Source: CAZIVP01 sp964542915
GTDB lineage: Bacteria; Calditrichota; Calditrichia; Calditrichales; Calditrichaceae
Direction of reading: 5' to 3'
Length of the DNA: 64,000 bases
NCBI GenBank assembly: GCA_964542915.1
Contig: CAZIVP010000001.1
Location: forward strand, 1 to 64,000
Positions 1-8,119 of the stretch are shown here, piece by piece (position 1 is the stretch's first letter; each line of letters begins with the position of its first letter). The notes beneath the pieces were generated by a model. The model saw only the letters and a list, made by a program, of their open reading frames with translations. It was not told where the DNA came from and made no database searches. The position numbers were made by a program, and so were the translations under genes.

Positions 1-145
1 GCCTCGATTTTGGCGTCCCATTCATCCACGCGGGCGAACTGTTTTTGCCAGTAGTCGCGGTCGTACCACTGGGCGTTGAGCTCCTCTCCCGTTTTGCCCT
101 GCTGCTCCACCCACGTAAAATATTTGAGATTATGAATGCGCTTGC
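1..145 (-). pseudogene. Partial duplicate of the PLP-lyase gene 3' region (window-edge fragment)
   Basis: These 145 bases are identical to 1133-1277, inside the intact PLP-dependent lyase gene at 1093-2556, and in the same orientation. They correspond to about 48 residues near the C-terminus. The copy has no 5' part: it begins abruptly at 145 and runs off the left window edge, so how far it extends is unknown. The MntA/HepT pair lies between the two copies. The pattern is that of a displaced 3' gene end, as left by an integrating element, or of a tandem duplication with an insertion. No integrase or transposase is visible. The identity is read directly from the sequence; the mechanism is inferred. 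Confidence 0.85.
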
Positions 146-300
146 TGGTGGAGTTTTTAATTGCAAACTTTTACAATTTCGATTAAAATGATTGTATTCA
201 CAAAAATGTAATGAGCGGTGTAAGCGTAAAGGATAAATTAAACTCATCAATTCAACCACACGATATTAAATCAAAAAAAATTGGACAGGTGTAAATTTAT

Positions 301-597
301 ATGGGCAATTTAACGATTGAACTATTGAAAGAACAATACCCTTATCTATCTCAGAAATATGGCGTCGAAAGAATAGGTGTTTTCGGTTCCGTCGCCAGAG
401 AATCCGACAGTGAAAAGAGTGATGTTGATATCGTAGTTAAACTCAAAAAACCAATCGGGTTACAATTTACGGAACTTGTTGAATTTTTAGAAAATCTTTT
501 AAAGAGAAAAGTTGATGTATTAACAGAAGATGGCATAAATAATATCCGAATCAAGGAAATTGCCGAAGAAATAAAAAGGAATATCCTGTATGTCTAA
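301..597 (+). CDS. mntA: MntA-like nucleotidyltransferase antitoxin (MNT domain)
   Basis: A 98-residue minimal nucleotidyltransferase. The signature GVFGSVARESDSEKSDVDIV gives the GSxA loop and the DxD metal-binding pair of the polymerase-beta-like fold. In the MntA/HepT family this protein is the antitoxin and modifies the HEPN toxin by adding AMP to a tyrosine near its active site. A likely ribosome binding site (ggacaggtg) lies about 10 bases before the ATG. It overlaps the downstream HEPN gene by 8 bases, the usual coupled arrangement. The pair is visibly more AT-rich than the neighbouring metabolic genes, suggesting transfer. The family call is confident; activity is not tested. Confidence 0.9.
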   Translation: MGNLTIELLKEQYPYLSQKYGVERIGVFGSVARESDSEKSDVDIVVKLKKPIGLQFTELVEFLENLLKRKVDVLTEDGINNIRIKEIAEEIKRNILYV

Positions 598-946
598 ACG
601 GAAAGATGTTGATTTAATACGTGATATAATAGAAAGTATGGAAAGAGTCATCTCCTATAGAGATGGTATATTATACAAAGAATTTACTCAAGACTATAAA
701 ACCCAGGATGCAATAATAAGAAATATTGAAATTATGGGTGAAGCTGTAAAATCTTTATCCGAAAAAGTAAAAAAGGAAAATTCGGACATACCATGGAAAA
801 ATATTGCCGCCACAAGAGATAAATTGATACACGATTATTTCGGTGTAAACCTTGATATCGTATGGAATATTATTAAAAAAGAGATGCCTGAGCTTCTACC
901 GAAAATAAAAAGAATTCTACGAAGTATGACTGAAACAAGAAAATAA
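590..946 (+). CDS. hepT: HepT-like HEPN-domain toxin (DUF86)
   Basis: A 118-residue all-helical HEPN protein of the DUF86/HepT type. The catalytic motif is RDKLIHDYFGV: Arg, four residues, His, then a Tyr two places later, i.e. R-x4-H-x-Y. In characterised HepT proteins Arg and His form the RNase centre and the Tyr is AMP-modified by MntA. The motif is intact here, so the toxin is predicted to be active. It overlaps mntA by 8 bases, so the two are co-translated antitoxin first. The two genes sit alone between a 145-bp direct repeat, with no phage or conjugation gene visible. An RNA target cannot be inferred from sequence. Confidence 0.9.
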   Translation: MSKRKDVDLIRDIIESMERVISYRDGILYKEFTQDYKTQDAIIRNIEIMGEAVKSLSEKVKKENSDIPWKNIAATRDKLIHDYFGVNLDIVWNIIKKEMPELLPKIKRILRSMTETRK

Positions 947-1092
947 GGTTCAATGATAATTAAAATCAAAGTTCATCACTCTTGTGTAAAAATGTCTGAT
1001 GAATAATAATGGCTTGAATGAGGAAACGTGGCCAGGAATTCAACCATTAACAAATCAGGAAATGATCATAAAATATAATAGAAGAAGCCCTT

Positions 1093-2556
1093 TCATTTAT
1101 ATTCATCCAGCAGGCCCGTGCGGGCGTTAAATGCCTCGATTTTGGCGTCCCATTCATCCACGCGGGCGAACTGTTTTTGCCAGTAGTCGCGGTCGTACCA
1201 CTGGGCGTTGAGCTCCTCTCCCGTTTTGCCCTGCTGCTCCACCCACGTAAAATATTTGAGATTATGAATGCGCTTGCGTTCGTAATAACCCAACTCCAGC
1301 ATATGATCCAGGGACAGCCCGCGCAGGTCGGCCTCGAAGCTGACGGCGGCGTCCATTTCGCTGAATGAGCCGTGTTTATGGCGTTCCTGCTGCATGCGGG
1401 ATTGGTACATTTCCATAGAATCGGTGGATACGGTGAAAATGACATCGTTACGATCCATCTCGTAATATTTGGCCATCTTGATGGCGCCCATCAGATTGGC
1501 GATGGACGAAATACCCAACAAAGGCAGTTGTTCCACGATTTCGGGCTGCACGCCCTTATCCTGCAAATACTGCTGACCGGCCGGTTCGTTGAACAGGCGC
1601 ATCAGCCGCATATTGGGCCGGTCATCAATGGCCGCCACCATATCCGTATTGTGCAGATTATGAATCCAGGGCACGTGCTTATCGCCGATGCCCTCGATGC
1701 GGTGTCCGCCGAAGCCGTTCAACAGCAAGGTGGGACATTGCAGCGCTTCGCCGGCGCCCACTTTAAACAGCGGAAAGCGCTGGCGCAGATATTCGGCGCT
1801 GCCCAGCGTTCCGGTGGAGCCCTGCGTCAGAAACACAGCGGCAAAACGGTCGTTGGTTCGTTTTTGCTGTTCAAAAACCTCCTCCATGGCCGGACCGGTT
1901 ACGGCGTAATGCCACACGGCGTTACCAATTTCGCTGAACTGGTTGAGATTGACGATTTCATCGCCGCGTTCGGCTTGCAGTTCCTTTACTTTATCGTATA
2001 TTTCTTTGACGTTGCTCTCGCAGCCGGGCGTGGCGAAAATTTCGGCGCCCACCTTGCGCAGCCATTCAAAACGTTCGCTGGACATTTCTTCCGGTAAAAC
2101 GGCGATGGAGTCGCAGCCCAGCAGGTAAGAGTCGTAAGCGCCGCCGCGGCAATAATTGCCGGTGGACGGCCACAGGGCTTTCTGGCGGGTGGGATCGAAA
2201 CGGCCGCTGACCACCTTTTCCACCAGCGGACCAAAAGTGGCGCCCACTTTGTGCGAACCGGTGGGAAAAAATTTGCCCAGCAACATAATGATGCGCGCTT
2301 CCACGCCGGTCAGCTCCGGGGGCAGTTCCAGATAGTTGACGCCGCCAAATCCGCCGCCGTGTTCCCTGGGTTCGTTCTTCCAGGTAATGCGAAACAGATT
2401 AAGGGAATTAAGGTCCCACAAACCGATGGTCTTGAGTTTTTCTTTAATCTTATCCGGAATGGATTGCGGGTCGCGCATCTGTTTATAGGTGGGTATAATA
2501 ATGTGTTTTTCACGGCAGCGCCGGATGGTGTTTTGTAAAACCTGATCCCTGTTCAT
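1093..2556 (-). CDS. Fold-type II PLP-dependent lyase of the purine cluster (role uncertain)
   Basis: A 487-residue tryptophan-synthase-beta-like PLP enzyme. The PLP lysine lies in PTGSHKVGATFG, a substrate loop in PSTGNYCRGG, and a glycine-rich phosphate loop in TQGSTGTLGSAEY. The start at 2556 is preferred over an upstream one because AAGGAG lies 8-10 bases before it. It is the last gene of the cluster, after ygeW. It is clearly longer than, and different from, E. coli diaminopropionate ammonia-lyase YgeX (398 aa). Because YgeX is otherwise missing, this protein or the ThrC-like one at 8116-9387 may take over cleavage of a diaminopropionate-like intermediate. That role is inference; the fold is well supported. 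Part of its 3' end is duplicated at 1-145. Confidence 0.7.
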   Translation of the reverse strand: MNRDQVLQNTIRRCREKHIIIPTYKQMRDPQSIPDKIKEKLKTIGLWDLNSLNLFRITWKNEPREHGGGFGGVNYLELPPELTGVEARIIMLLGKFFPTGSHKVGATFGPLVEKVVSGRFDPTRQKALWPSTGNYCRGGAYDSYLLGCDSIAVLPEEMSSERFEWLRKVGAEIFATPGCESNVKEIYDKVKELQAERGDEIVNLNQFSEIGNAVWHYAVTGPAMEEVFEQQKRTNDRFAAVFLTQGSTGTLGSAEYLRQRFPLFKVGAGEALQCPTLLLNGFGGHRIEGIGDKHVPWIHNLHNTDMVAAIDDRPNMRLMRLFNEPAGQQYLQDKGVQPEIVEQLPLLGISSIANLMGAIKMAKYYEMDRNDVIFTVSTDSMEMYQSRMQQERHKHGSFSEMDAAVSFEADLRGLSLDHMLELGYYERKRIHNLKYFTWVEQQGKTGEELNAQWYDRDYWQKQFARVDEWDAKIEAFNARTGLLDEYK

Positions 2557-2599
2557 GGGTGCTCCTTTGCATGTCAATCGAAAAGTGTATCAGTTCAGA

Positions 2600-2790
2600 G
2601 AATAATGATTTATTGAATGAATGGTTGAATGAATGAACTACTGAATTACTGAATTATTGAATTACTGGAGTGGTGGAATAAAACAGCCGTCCTTCAAACC
2701 TGCATATTCTAAATTTTTGATGCTGCAACGTTCCGAACACCATAACTCCAATACTCCAATCCTACATTTTTCCATCAATCCATCTGATTT
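2600..2790. repeat. Intergenic degenerate palindromic repeat, copy 1
   Basis: The gap between the PLP-lyase gene and ygeW begins with reiterated TTGAATGAATGG and ACTGAATTA units followed by ctggagtggtgg, and ends with the complementary type actccaatactccaat and ccatcaatccatc. The two arms can pair imperfectly. The same layout recurs at 12120-12240 and 14710-14875. No ORF or transposase is present. It looks like a small non-autonomous, REP/MITE-like element family. Confidence 0.6.
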
Positions 2791-3960
2791 CTATTCGCAT
2801 AGTTTTTTCAATCGTTTTCCCGGATTTTCAATTTTGCCGAGAACCATCATAGCGGCTATCACAAAAGGCTTGAAGCCGGCCTGGTGATAGGTGTGCGGTG
2901 TGTATTGATCGAACACCTCCGCACTCACTTCGCCGTTTTGGCAGTTGACGCCGGTAATGTCCGCCGGCAAACAATGCATATACAGGGCTTGACCGTCGCG
3001 GGTGGCGTCCATCATGGTTCGGTTGCATTCCCAGTGCTTATGGCGGGCGTTTTCCGCCAGACAGTCCGCCTCAAGCTGTTTCAATCCCGCCTGATTGCCG
3101 GCGTGCAGCAGATCGCGGCGCTGTTCCATCACCCGGAACGATGCCCACGATTTGGGATAGACCACATCGGCGTTTTGGAACGCTTCTTCCATGTCGTGTA
3201 CCACTTTAAATTGGCCTCCGCTTTTCTGGGCGGATTGCTTTGATTTTTGCACAATGTCCGGCAGCAGATCGTAACCCTCGGGATAGGCCAGAGTGACCTC
3301 CATACCCAGTCGGGCCATTAAAGCGATGATGCCCTGCGGCACCGACAACGGTTTACCGTAACTGGGCGAATAGGCCCAGGTCATGGCCAGCTTTTTCCCG
3401 CGCAAAGCTTCCAGCGAGCCGAAGTAATCTTTTAGTTTGGCCAGATCAGCCAGGGTTTGCGTGGGATGATCCAGATCCGATTGCAGATTGATAATGGTCG
3501 GCTGCTGATGCAGGATGCCGTTTTGGTAGCCGTAACGTACGGCCTGCTGCACCTCCCGCTGGTAGCGGTCGCCTTCGCCGAGGTACATGTCGTCGCGGAT
3601 GCCGATAACCTCCGCCAAAAACGAGATCATATTGGCGGTTTCCCGCACCGTTTCGCCGTGCGAAATCTGCGTCTTCTGCTCATCCACGTCCTGCACCGAA
3701 AGCCCAAGATAATCGGCGGCCGAAGCAAAGCTGAAGCGGGTACGGGTGGATTTATCGCGAAAGATGGAAATGGCCAGTCCGCTGTCGAATATTTTGGCGG
3801 ATAATTTTTGCTGATGCATGGATTTGAGAATTTCGGCGGTCTGTAAAACGGATTCAACGGCTTTAAGATCGTGTTCCCAGGTCAGCAGGAAATCCTGCCG
3901 GAATAACGGGTTGGGTTCTCGGGCCAGTTCGTTCAATTTGTGTTTCAGGGTGTCGTTCAT
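2791..3960 (-). CDS. ygeW: Knotted carbamoyltransferase YgeW
   Basis: A 389-residue aspartate/ornithine-carbamoyltransferase-fold protein that matches E. coli YgeW along its length as I recall it. Shared blocks include FRDKSTRTRFS (carbamoyl-phosphate loop), SHGETVRETANMISF, DHPTQT, MTWAYSPSYGKPLSVPQGI and MHCLPADITGVN. YgeW's reaction is not firmly established. Its place in urate-degradation gene sets suggests that it handles a ureido or carbamoyl group released from an opened purine ring, perhaps yielding carbamoyl phosphate. The ATG is preceded by AGAGGA. It follows the 2Fe-2S gene by only 28 bases, so it probably shares its transcript. Confidence 0.92.
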   Translation of the reverse strand: MNDTLKHKLNELAREPNPLFRQDFLLTWEHDLKAVESVLQTAEILKSMHQQKLSAKIFDSGLAISIFRDKSTRTRFSFASAADYLGLSVQDVDEQKTQISHGETVRETANMISFLAEVIGIRDDMYLGEGDRYQREVQQAVRYGYQNGILHQQPTIINLQSDLDHPTQTLADLAKLKDYFGSLEALRGKKLAMTWAYSPSYGKPLSVPQGIIALMARLGMEVTLAYPEGYDLLPDIVQKSKQSAQKSGGQFKVVHDMEEAFQNADVVYPKSWASFRVMEQRRDLLHAGNQAGLKQLEADCLAENARHKHWECNRTMMDATRDGQALYMHCLPADITGVNCQNGEVSAEVFDQYTPHTYHQAGFKPFVIAAMMVLGKIENPGKRLKKLCE

Positions 3961-3988
3961 AGATTCCTCTTCCTTGGCTAAAATCGTT

Positions 3989-4516
3989 TCATTGGGATGT
4001 AGACTCGGCTACAGGATGTTGCGTTTTATGTGTATGCCCGGACGCATTCCGTTTGCTTTTGTAATATTGTGCTGCCTGTTCAATGGCGTCAATGATTTGC
4101 TGGTAGCCCGTACATCGGCACAGGTTGTTATGGATCGCTTTACGGATTTGGTCGCGGCTTGGCTGATTATTTTTTAATAAAAGGGCATGGGCCGCCAATA
4201 CCATACCCGGCGTGCAGAAGCCGCACTGAATGGCGCCGGCATCCACAAAGGTCTGTTGTAGAGGGTGCAGGCTACCGTCCGCCTGTGCCATGCCTTCAAT
4301 CGTTAACACCGTTTTACCGACGATATGGCGAACCGTTTTGCGGCACGACTGTACCGGTTTATCATCAATCAAAACCATGCAACTGCCGCACATACCGATA
4401 CCGCAGCCGTTTTTAGCGCCTGTCAGGTCCAAATCCTCGCGGATAAATTCGAGCAAATTTTTATCCAGTATGGAATCGGATAATGTAATCTGTTTATCAT
4501 TGATGATCGTATGCAT
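3989..4516 (-). CDS. xdhC: [2Fe-2S] electron-transfer subunit of molybdenum hydroxylase (XdhC-type)
   Basis: A 175-residue small subunit of the xanthine dehydrogenase/CO dehydrogenase family. It has two [2Fe-2S] sites: a plant-type one in CGIGMCGSCMVLID with a fourth Cys at SCRK, and the helical one in QCGFCTPGM plus NNLCRCTGY. It lies 1 base after the molybdenum subunit gene at 4518-6770, so the two are surely co-translated and form one enzyme. No FAD subunit gene accompanies the pair; this resembles E. coli XdhD, where Fe-S and Mo domains are fused without FAD. The symbol follows E. coli nomenclature (Fe-S subunit), not the maturation factor also called XdhC. Confidence 0.9.
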   Translation of the reverse strand: MHTIINDKQITLSDSILDKNLLEFIREDLDLTGAKNGCGIGMCGSCMVLIDDKPVQSCRKTVRHIVGKTVLTIEGMAQADGSLHPLQQTFVDAGAIQCGFCTPGMVLAAHALLLKNNQPSRDQIRKAIHNNLCRCTGYQQIIDAIEQAAQYYKSKRNASGHTHKTQHPVAESTSQ

Positions 4517-4517
4517 A

Positions 4518-6770
4518 TCAAATCTCTATGGTTATGGGTGATGTGTAATAACGGCGACCGGCGGCGTTATAAACCGCATTGGCGATGGCCGGCGCCATAA
4601 TTTCATTGGTCGGTTCGCCGACGCCTTTGGCCCGCGACGGCGAAAGCGGATCGGCGTTTTCGATGATGATCGCTTTCATGTCCGGCATGTCTGTGGCTCT
4701 GGCAATGTGGTAATGGTTGAAATTATCGTTGCTGATTTTGCCGTCGTTTATTTGCACAGCCTCTTTCAGACCGTAGCCCATACCCATGGCCATGCCGCCG
4801 TAATACTGTCCCAGCAACATGGGCGGATTAATGGCCCGGCCCACGTCATGAGCGGCTACGGCATTGAGTAGTTTGACCCGCCCGTTGCGGGCATCGACCT
4901 GAAGTTCAACCGCCTGGCATCCGTATACCCAGGTGAAATACGCTTTTCCCTGACCGGTTTCTTCATTCCAGCTCACTTTTGGCGATTTGAACACGCCGAA
5001 GGCATGCGGAAAATTTTGTTTTTGATACATTTCCCGGATGGTTTCATCAAAGGATATGGATTTGCCGCTATCCGTTGCCCGCAGGCGTTCGCCCTCGAAG
5101 GCAATGTGTTGCGCATCGCAACCCAGTTGGGCAGCTACGGTTTCGGCCATCATCGATTTGAGGTTGCGGGCGGCGTTAACCACGGCGCCGCCGCCCATCA
5201 GCGTTCCGCGGGAGGCCACCGTTGTACCGCTGTCCGGTATAACCGATGTGGATGACCGCCGGTAGCGGATGCGATCGCGATTTACGCCCAGTTCCCTGGC
5301 CAATAAAAGGATAAACGCCGACTCCGAACCCTGACCGTTTTCATGGATACCGCTCTCTAATAGAATTGACCCGTCGAATTGCACATTGATAATAGCGGCG
5401 CAAAAATCCTTGCCCTCGGCGCCCAGACTCATGCCGCGATAGCTGACCGCCAGTCCGATCCCGTAAAGTTTATCATTGTCTGTGTTGCCCCGGCTGCATT
5501 GTTTCAACTTTTCATGGTAATCGATTTCCGTAATCACTTCGTCCATGACCTGCTCCAGACTGACGGTGTGTCCGTCCAGTTTTTGACCGGTGATGGTCTC
5601 CTCGCCCTGACGCAGCATGTTTTTTTTGCGGAAGGCGACGCCGTCCATGCCGCACTGTTCCGCGGCCTCTTCCACCATCTGTTCGATGACAAAATTCATC
5701 TGCGGCGAACCGAAGCCGCGCATGGCGCCGGTGAATACGTTATTGGTGTGAACGCCGTAGACATCGCTATGCACGTTTGGGACGCGATAGGGCCCGCAAC
5801 ATTGCACGGTTGAACGCCAGGTTACCCAGGGCGTAACCGAGCAATACGCCCCGGCGTCTGCTACGATACGCGTTTTTACGGCCCGGATCGTCCCGTCCTT
5901 AGCGACATTCATTTTATAATCGATACGATAAGGATGGCGCTTGTAACTTTCGCGTATAGACCATTCCCGGTCGTACGTCATTTTAACCGGACGTCCGGTG
6001 ATTTTGGCGGCTAAAGCGGCACGGGCGCATACGATGGCGCTGGTGTCGTCCTTTCCGCCGAAGCCGCCGCCCATGGGGATGGAGATCACTTCCACTTCAT
6101 TCAGAGAAACGCCCAGCATAGCGGCCACAAAGCGACGGGTGCTGAAGGGATGCTGCATGGAACCGTAGACCTCCATCACGCCGTCGTCGCGCGGGACGCA
6201 GACAGCCGATTCCGGCTCGATGTAGGCGTGTTCCACAAACTGGGTTTCAAAGCGATGCTCGATGGTTATATCATGTTTTTTGTCAATTTCAGCGAGATTG
6301 CCGCGGCGCACCTTGTGATGTACCACCAGATTGGTACCTTTATCTTCATGTACCAGCTGCGCATCCGGCTGCATGGCTTGTTCGGCATCCAGGACTTTCG
6401 GAAGTGGCGTTGCTTTGATTGAGATAAATGGAACGGCGGCCAATGCCTGTTCGCGCCGTTCGGCCACGATCACCGCTATCACATCGCCGTTGTATCGGAT
6501 TTTATCTTCGCACAACATGTGATAATCCTGCTGAATTTGTCCCCAGCAAATTTGCCCGGGCACATCGGCGGCGGTGAACACGGCCACAACGCCGTCCATT
6601 CGGCGGGCTTGTTCAACATCAATTTGATCAATCCTGGCGTGCACATAATCCGTATAAACCGGCACAGCATGCAGCATTCCGTTAAATTTTAAATCATCGG
6701 CAAATTTGGCTTTACCGGTGACCTTGGCGTAAGCGTCGTTACGCCATGCTTTTTGTGTTACGTCAGACAT
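4518..6770 (-). CDS. Molybdopterin-binding subunit of a xanthine dehydrogenase-family hydroxylase
   Basis: A 750-residue molybdenum subunit with the two aldehyde-oxidase/xanthine-dehydrogenase domains. Cofactor and active-site landmarks are GGGFGGKDD, GAMRGFGSPQ (the substrate-positioning Arg is kept), and near the C-terminus KGVGEPTNE, which holds the catalytic Glu. In the stretch equivalent to bovine Glu802, anchored on the following RHP motif, this protein reads DREWSIRESYKRHP with Trp or Ser near the expected Glu. The substrate is therefore probably not xanthine itself but a related heterocycle. It overlaps hyuA by 13 bases and is followed by its Fe-S partner. No dedicated FAD subunit is seen. 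Family certain, substrate unknown. Confidence 0.9.
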   Translation of the reverse strand: MSDVTQKAWRNDAYAKVTGKAKFADDLKFNGMLHAVPVYTDYVHARIDQIDVEQARRMDGVVAVFTAADVPGQICWGQIQQDYHMLCEDKIRYNGDVIAVIVAERREQALAAVPFISIKATPLPKVLDAEQAMQPDAQLVHEDKGTNLVVHHKVRRGNLAEIDKKHDITIEHRFETQFVEHAYIEPESAVCVPRDDGVMEVYGSMQHPFSTRRFVAAMLGVSLNEVEVISIPMGGGFGGKDDTSAIVCARAALAAKITGRPVKMTYDREWSIRESYKRHPYRIDYKMNVAKDGTIRAVKTRIVADAGAYCSVTPWVTWRSTVQCCGPYRVPNVHSDVYGVHTNNVFTGAMRGFGSPQMNFVIEQMVEEAAEQCGMDGVAFRKKNMLRQGEETITGQKLDGHTVSLEQVMDEVITEIDYHEKLKQCSRGNTDNDKLYGIGLAVSYRGMSLGAEGKDFCAAIINVQFDGSILLESGIHENGQGSESAFILLLARELGVNRDRIRYRRSSTSVIPDSGTTVASRGTLMGGGAVVNAARNLKSMMAETVAAQLGCDAQHIAFEGERLRATDSGKSISFDETIREMYQKQNFPHAFGVFKSPKVSWNEETGQGKAYFTWVYGCQAVELQVDARNGRVKLLNAVAAHDVGRAINPPMLLGQYYGGMAMGMGYGLKEAVQINDGKISNDNFNHYHIARATDMPDMKAIIIENADPLSPSRAKGVGEPTNEIMAPAIANAVYNAAGRRYYTSPITIEI

Positions 6771-8119
6771 AACCGTTTGCCTTTCATGGCCGCATGGTCG
6801 GTCAGTTGATTGTTTTGAACCATTGGTACTCCGTTTTTAATGACATGGGCGATGTGGAGACGCGTCTTAAAATTCGGATAGGGTTCGAAACTATCGGACA
6901 GAGTGGAACGGAAAGAACGCTCAAACACGCCTTCTTTTAAAATCACCACATCGCCGTCCGATCCAGCTTTAAGAGCGCCTTTCCGGGGAAAAATACCGTT
7001 TATTTTGGCCGGATTTTCACACAAGGTCTTCAATAACATGATCATGCCGGAATCGCCCTTTGTACGGTACAATTCGAATACTGATGGCGCCAATGCACCC
7101 AAACCGGCGATACCCTTGGGAACGTAGCGCAAGTCGTGTTTACAGCGTTCTTTTTCTTCAAGGCTAAAAGCGCAGTGATCGGTGGCAAAGCAATCGAATC
7201 GGGCGTCTTTGGCATACGCCATCATTTGATGCCGGTTGGAAGGTTCCCGCAAGGGCGGGGTGCATAGATAATAATGTCCGCTTTTACACGACAGTTTGTG
7301 GCGATCCAGTAAAAAGTAGTGCGGCGCCGTCTCACAGGTGACGCCGTAAGAGCGTCCCTCCTTTTCAATCAATTCCAGCCCCTCGGTTGTGGAAACATGC
7401 ACGATATGAAACCTGGCGCCGGTGCGGGCGGCGATATAAATGATGCGTCGAATGGCTTCGAATTCGGCTTCGGGCGGCCGCATTTCGGCGTGAGATTCGG
7501 GGTCGTTGAAATTAAAGTTGCGGCTTTGGCGGCGCTCAAGTATGTGTTCGTCTTCGCAGTGCACCAGAATACGAACATCGTTTTGTTTCAGACGTCCGGC
7601 GAGTTTTTCTATTTTTTTGTAATCGAGGTAGAGTCCGCCCTCTTTATAGGTGGTATAGAATTTAAACGTTTTAAAGCCTCTAAGTATGAGGGTTTCAAGG
7701 TACGCCATTGATGGGGCGTCCCATTGAAGCGGGGTGAGATGCCAGCCGATATCTGTATAACTGCAGCCTTGCGCTTTTTGAACCGCACGCCCGACGGCCG
7801 CTTGCATTGCTTCGTTCTTTCCCTGTGTAATAAATGAATAGATGGTGGTGATACCGTTTTGTATGGCCAAACGCGACGCGCTTTCGTAGGAATCGGCCAA
7901 AGGTACGCCATTGATCGCATCGTCCACATGGATGTGCATGTCGATAAAGCCGGGCAATACGTATTGGCCTTCGGCGTCGATTTCCATGCCGGAGCGATTT
8001 TCAGTAGGAGAAATTGTTCCGATATGGCTGATACGTCCGTCTTCGATCAGCAAATCACCTTGACGGATGCCCTCGGGCAAACAAAGTTTGGCGTTGCGTA
8101 TCAGGATGGACTGACTCAT
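6758..8119 (-). CDS. hyuA: Dihydropyrimidinase/hydantoinase-family amidohydrolase (HyuA)
   Basis: A 453-residue cyclic amidohydrolase. It shows the binuclear metal ligands DMHIHV, the lysine that becomes carboxylated (GFKTFKFYTTY), VHCED, HIVHVS and the catalytic Asp in ATDHCAF, all in the family's order. These enzymes open ring amide bonds of dihydropyrimidines or hydantoins. In the urate gene set HyuA is thought to open a purine-derived ring. The start ATG overlaps the stop of the ThrC-like gene (ATGA), and its own end overlaps the Mo subunit by 13 bases, so it lies in the middle of a coupled operon. Exact substrate inferred only from context. Confidence 0.9.
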   Translation of the reverse strand: MSQSILIRNAKLCLPEGIRQGDLLIEDGRISHIGTISPTENRSGMEIDAEGQYVLPGFIDMHIHVDDAINGVPLADSYESASRLAIQNGITTIYSFITQGKNEAMQAAVGRAVQKAQGCSYTDIGWHLTPLQWDAPSMAYLETLILRGFKTFKFYTTYKEGGLYLDYKKIEKLAGRLKQNDVRILVHCEDEHILERRQSRNFNFNDPESHAEMRPPEAEFEAIRRIIYIAARTGARFHIVHVSTTEGLELIEKEGRSYGVTCETAPHYFLLDRHKLSCKSGHYYLCTPPLREPSNRHQMMAYAKDARFDCFATDHCAFSLEEKERCKHDLRYVPKGIAGLGALAPSVFELYRTKGDSGMIMLLKTLCENPAKINGIFPRKGALKAGSDGDVVILKEGVFERSFRSTLSDSFEPYPNFKTRLHIAHVIKNGVPMVQNNQLTDHAAMKGKRLCLT

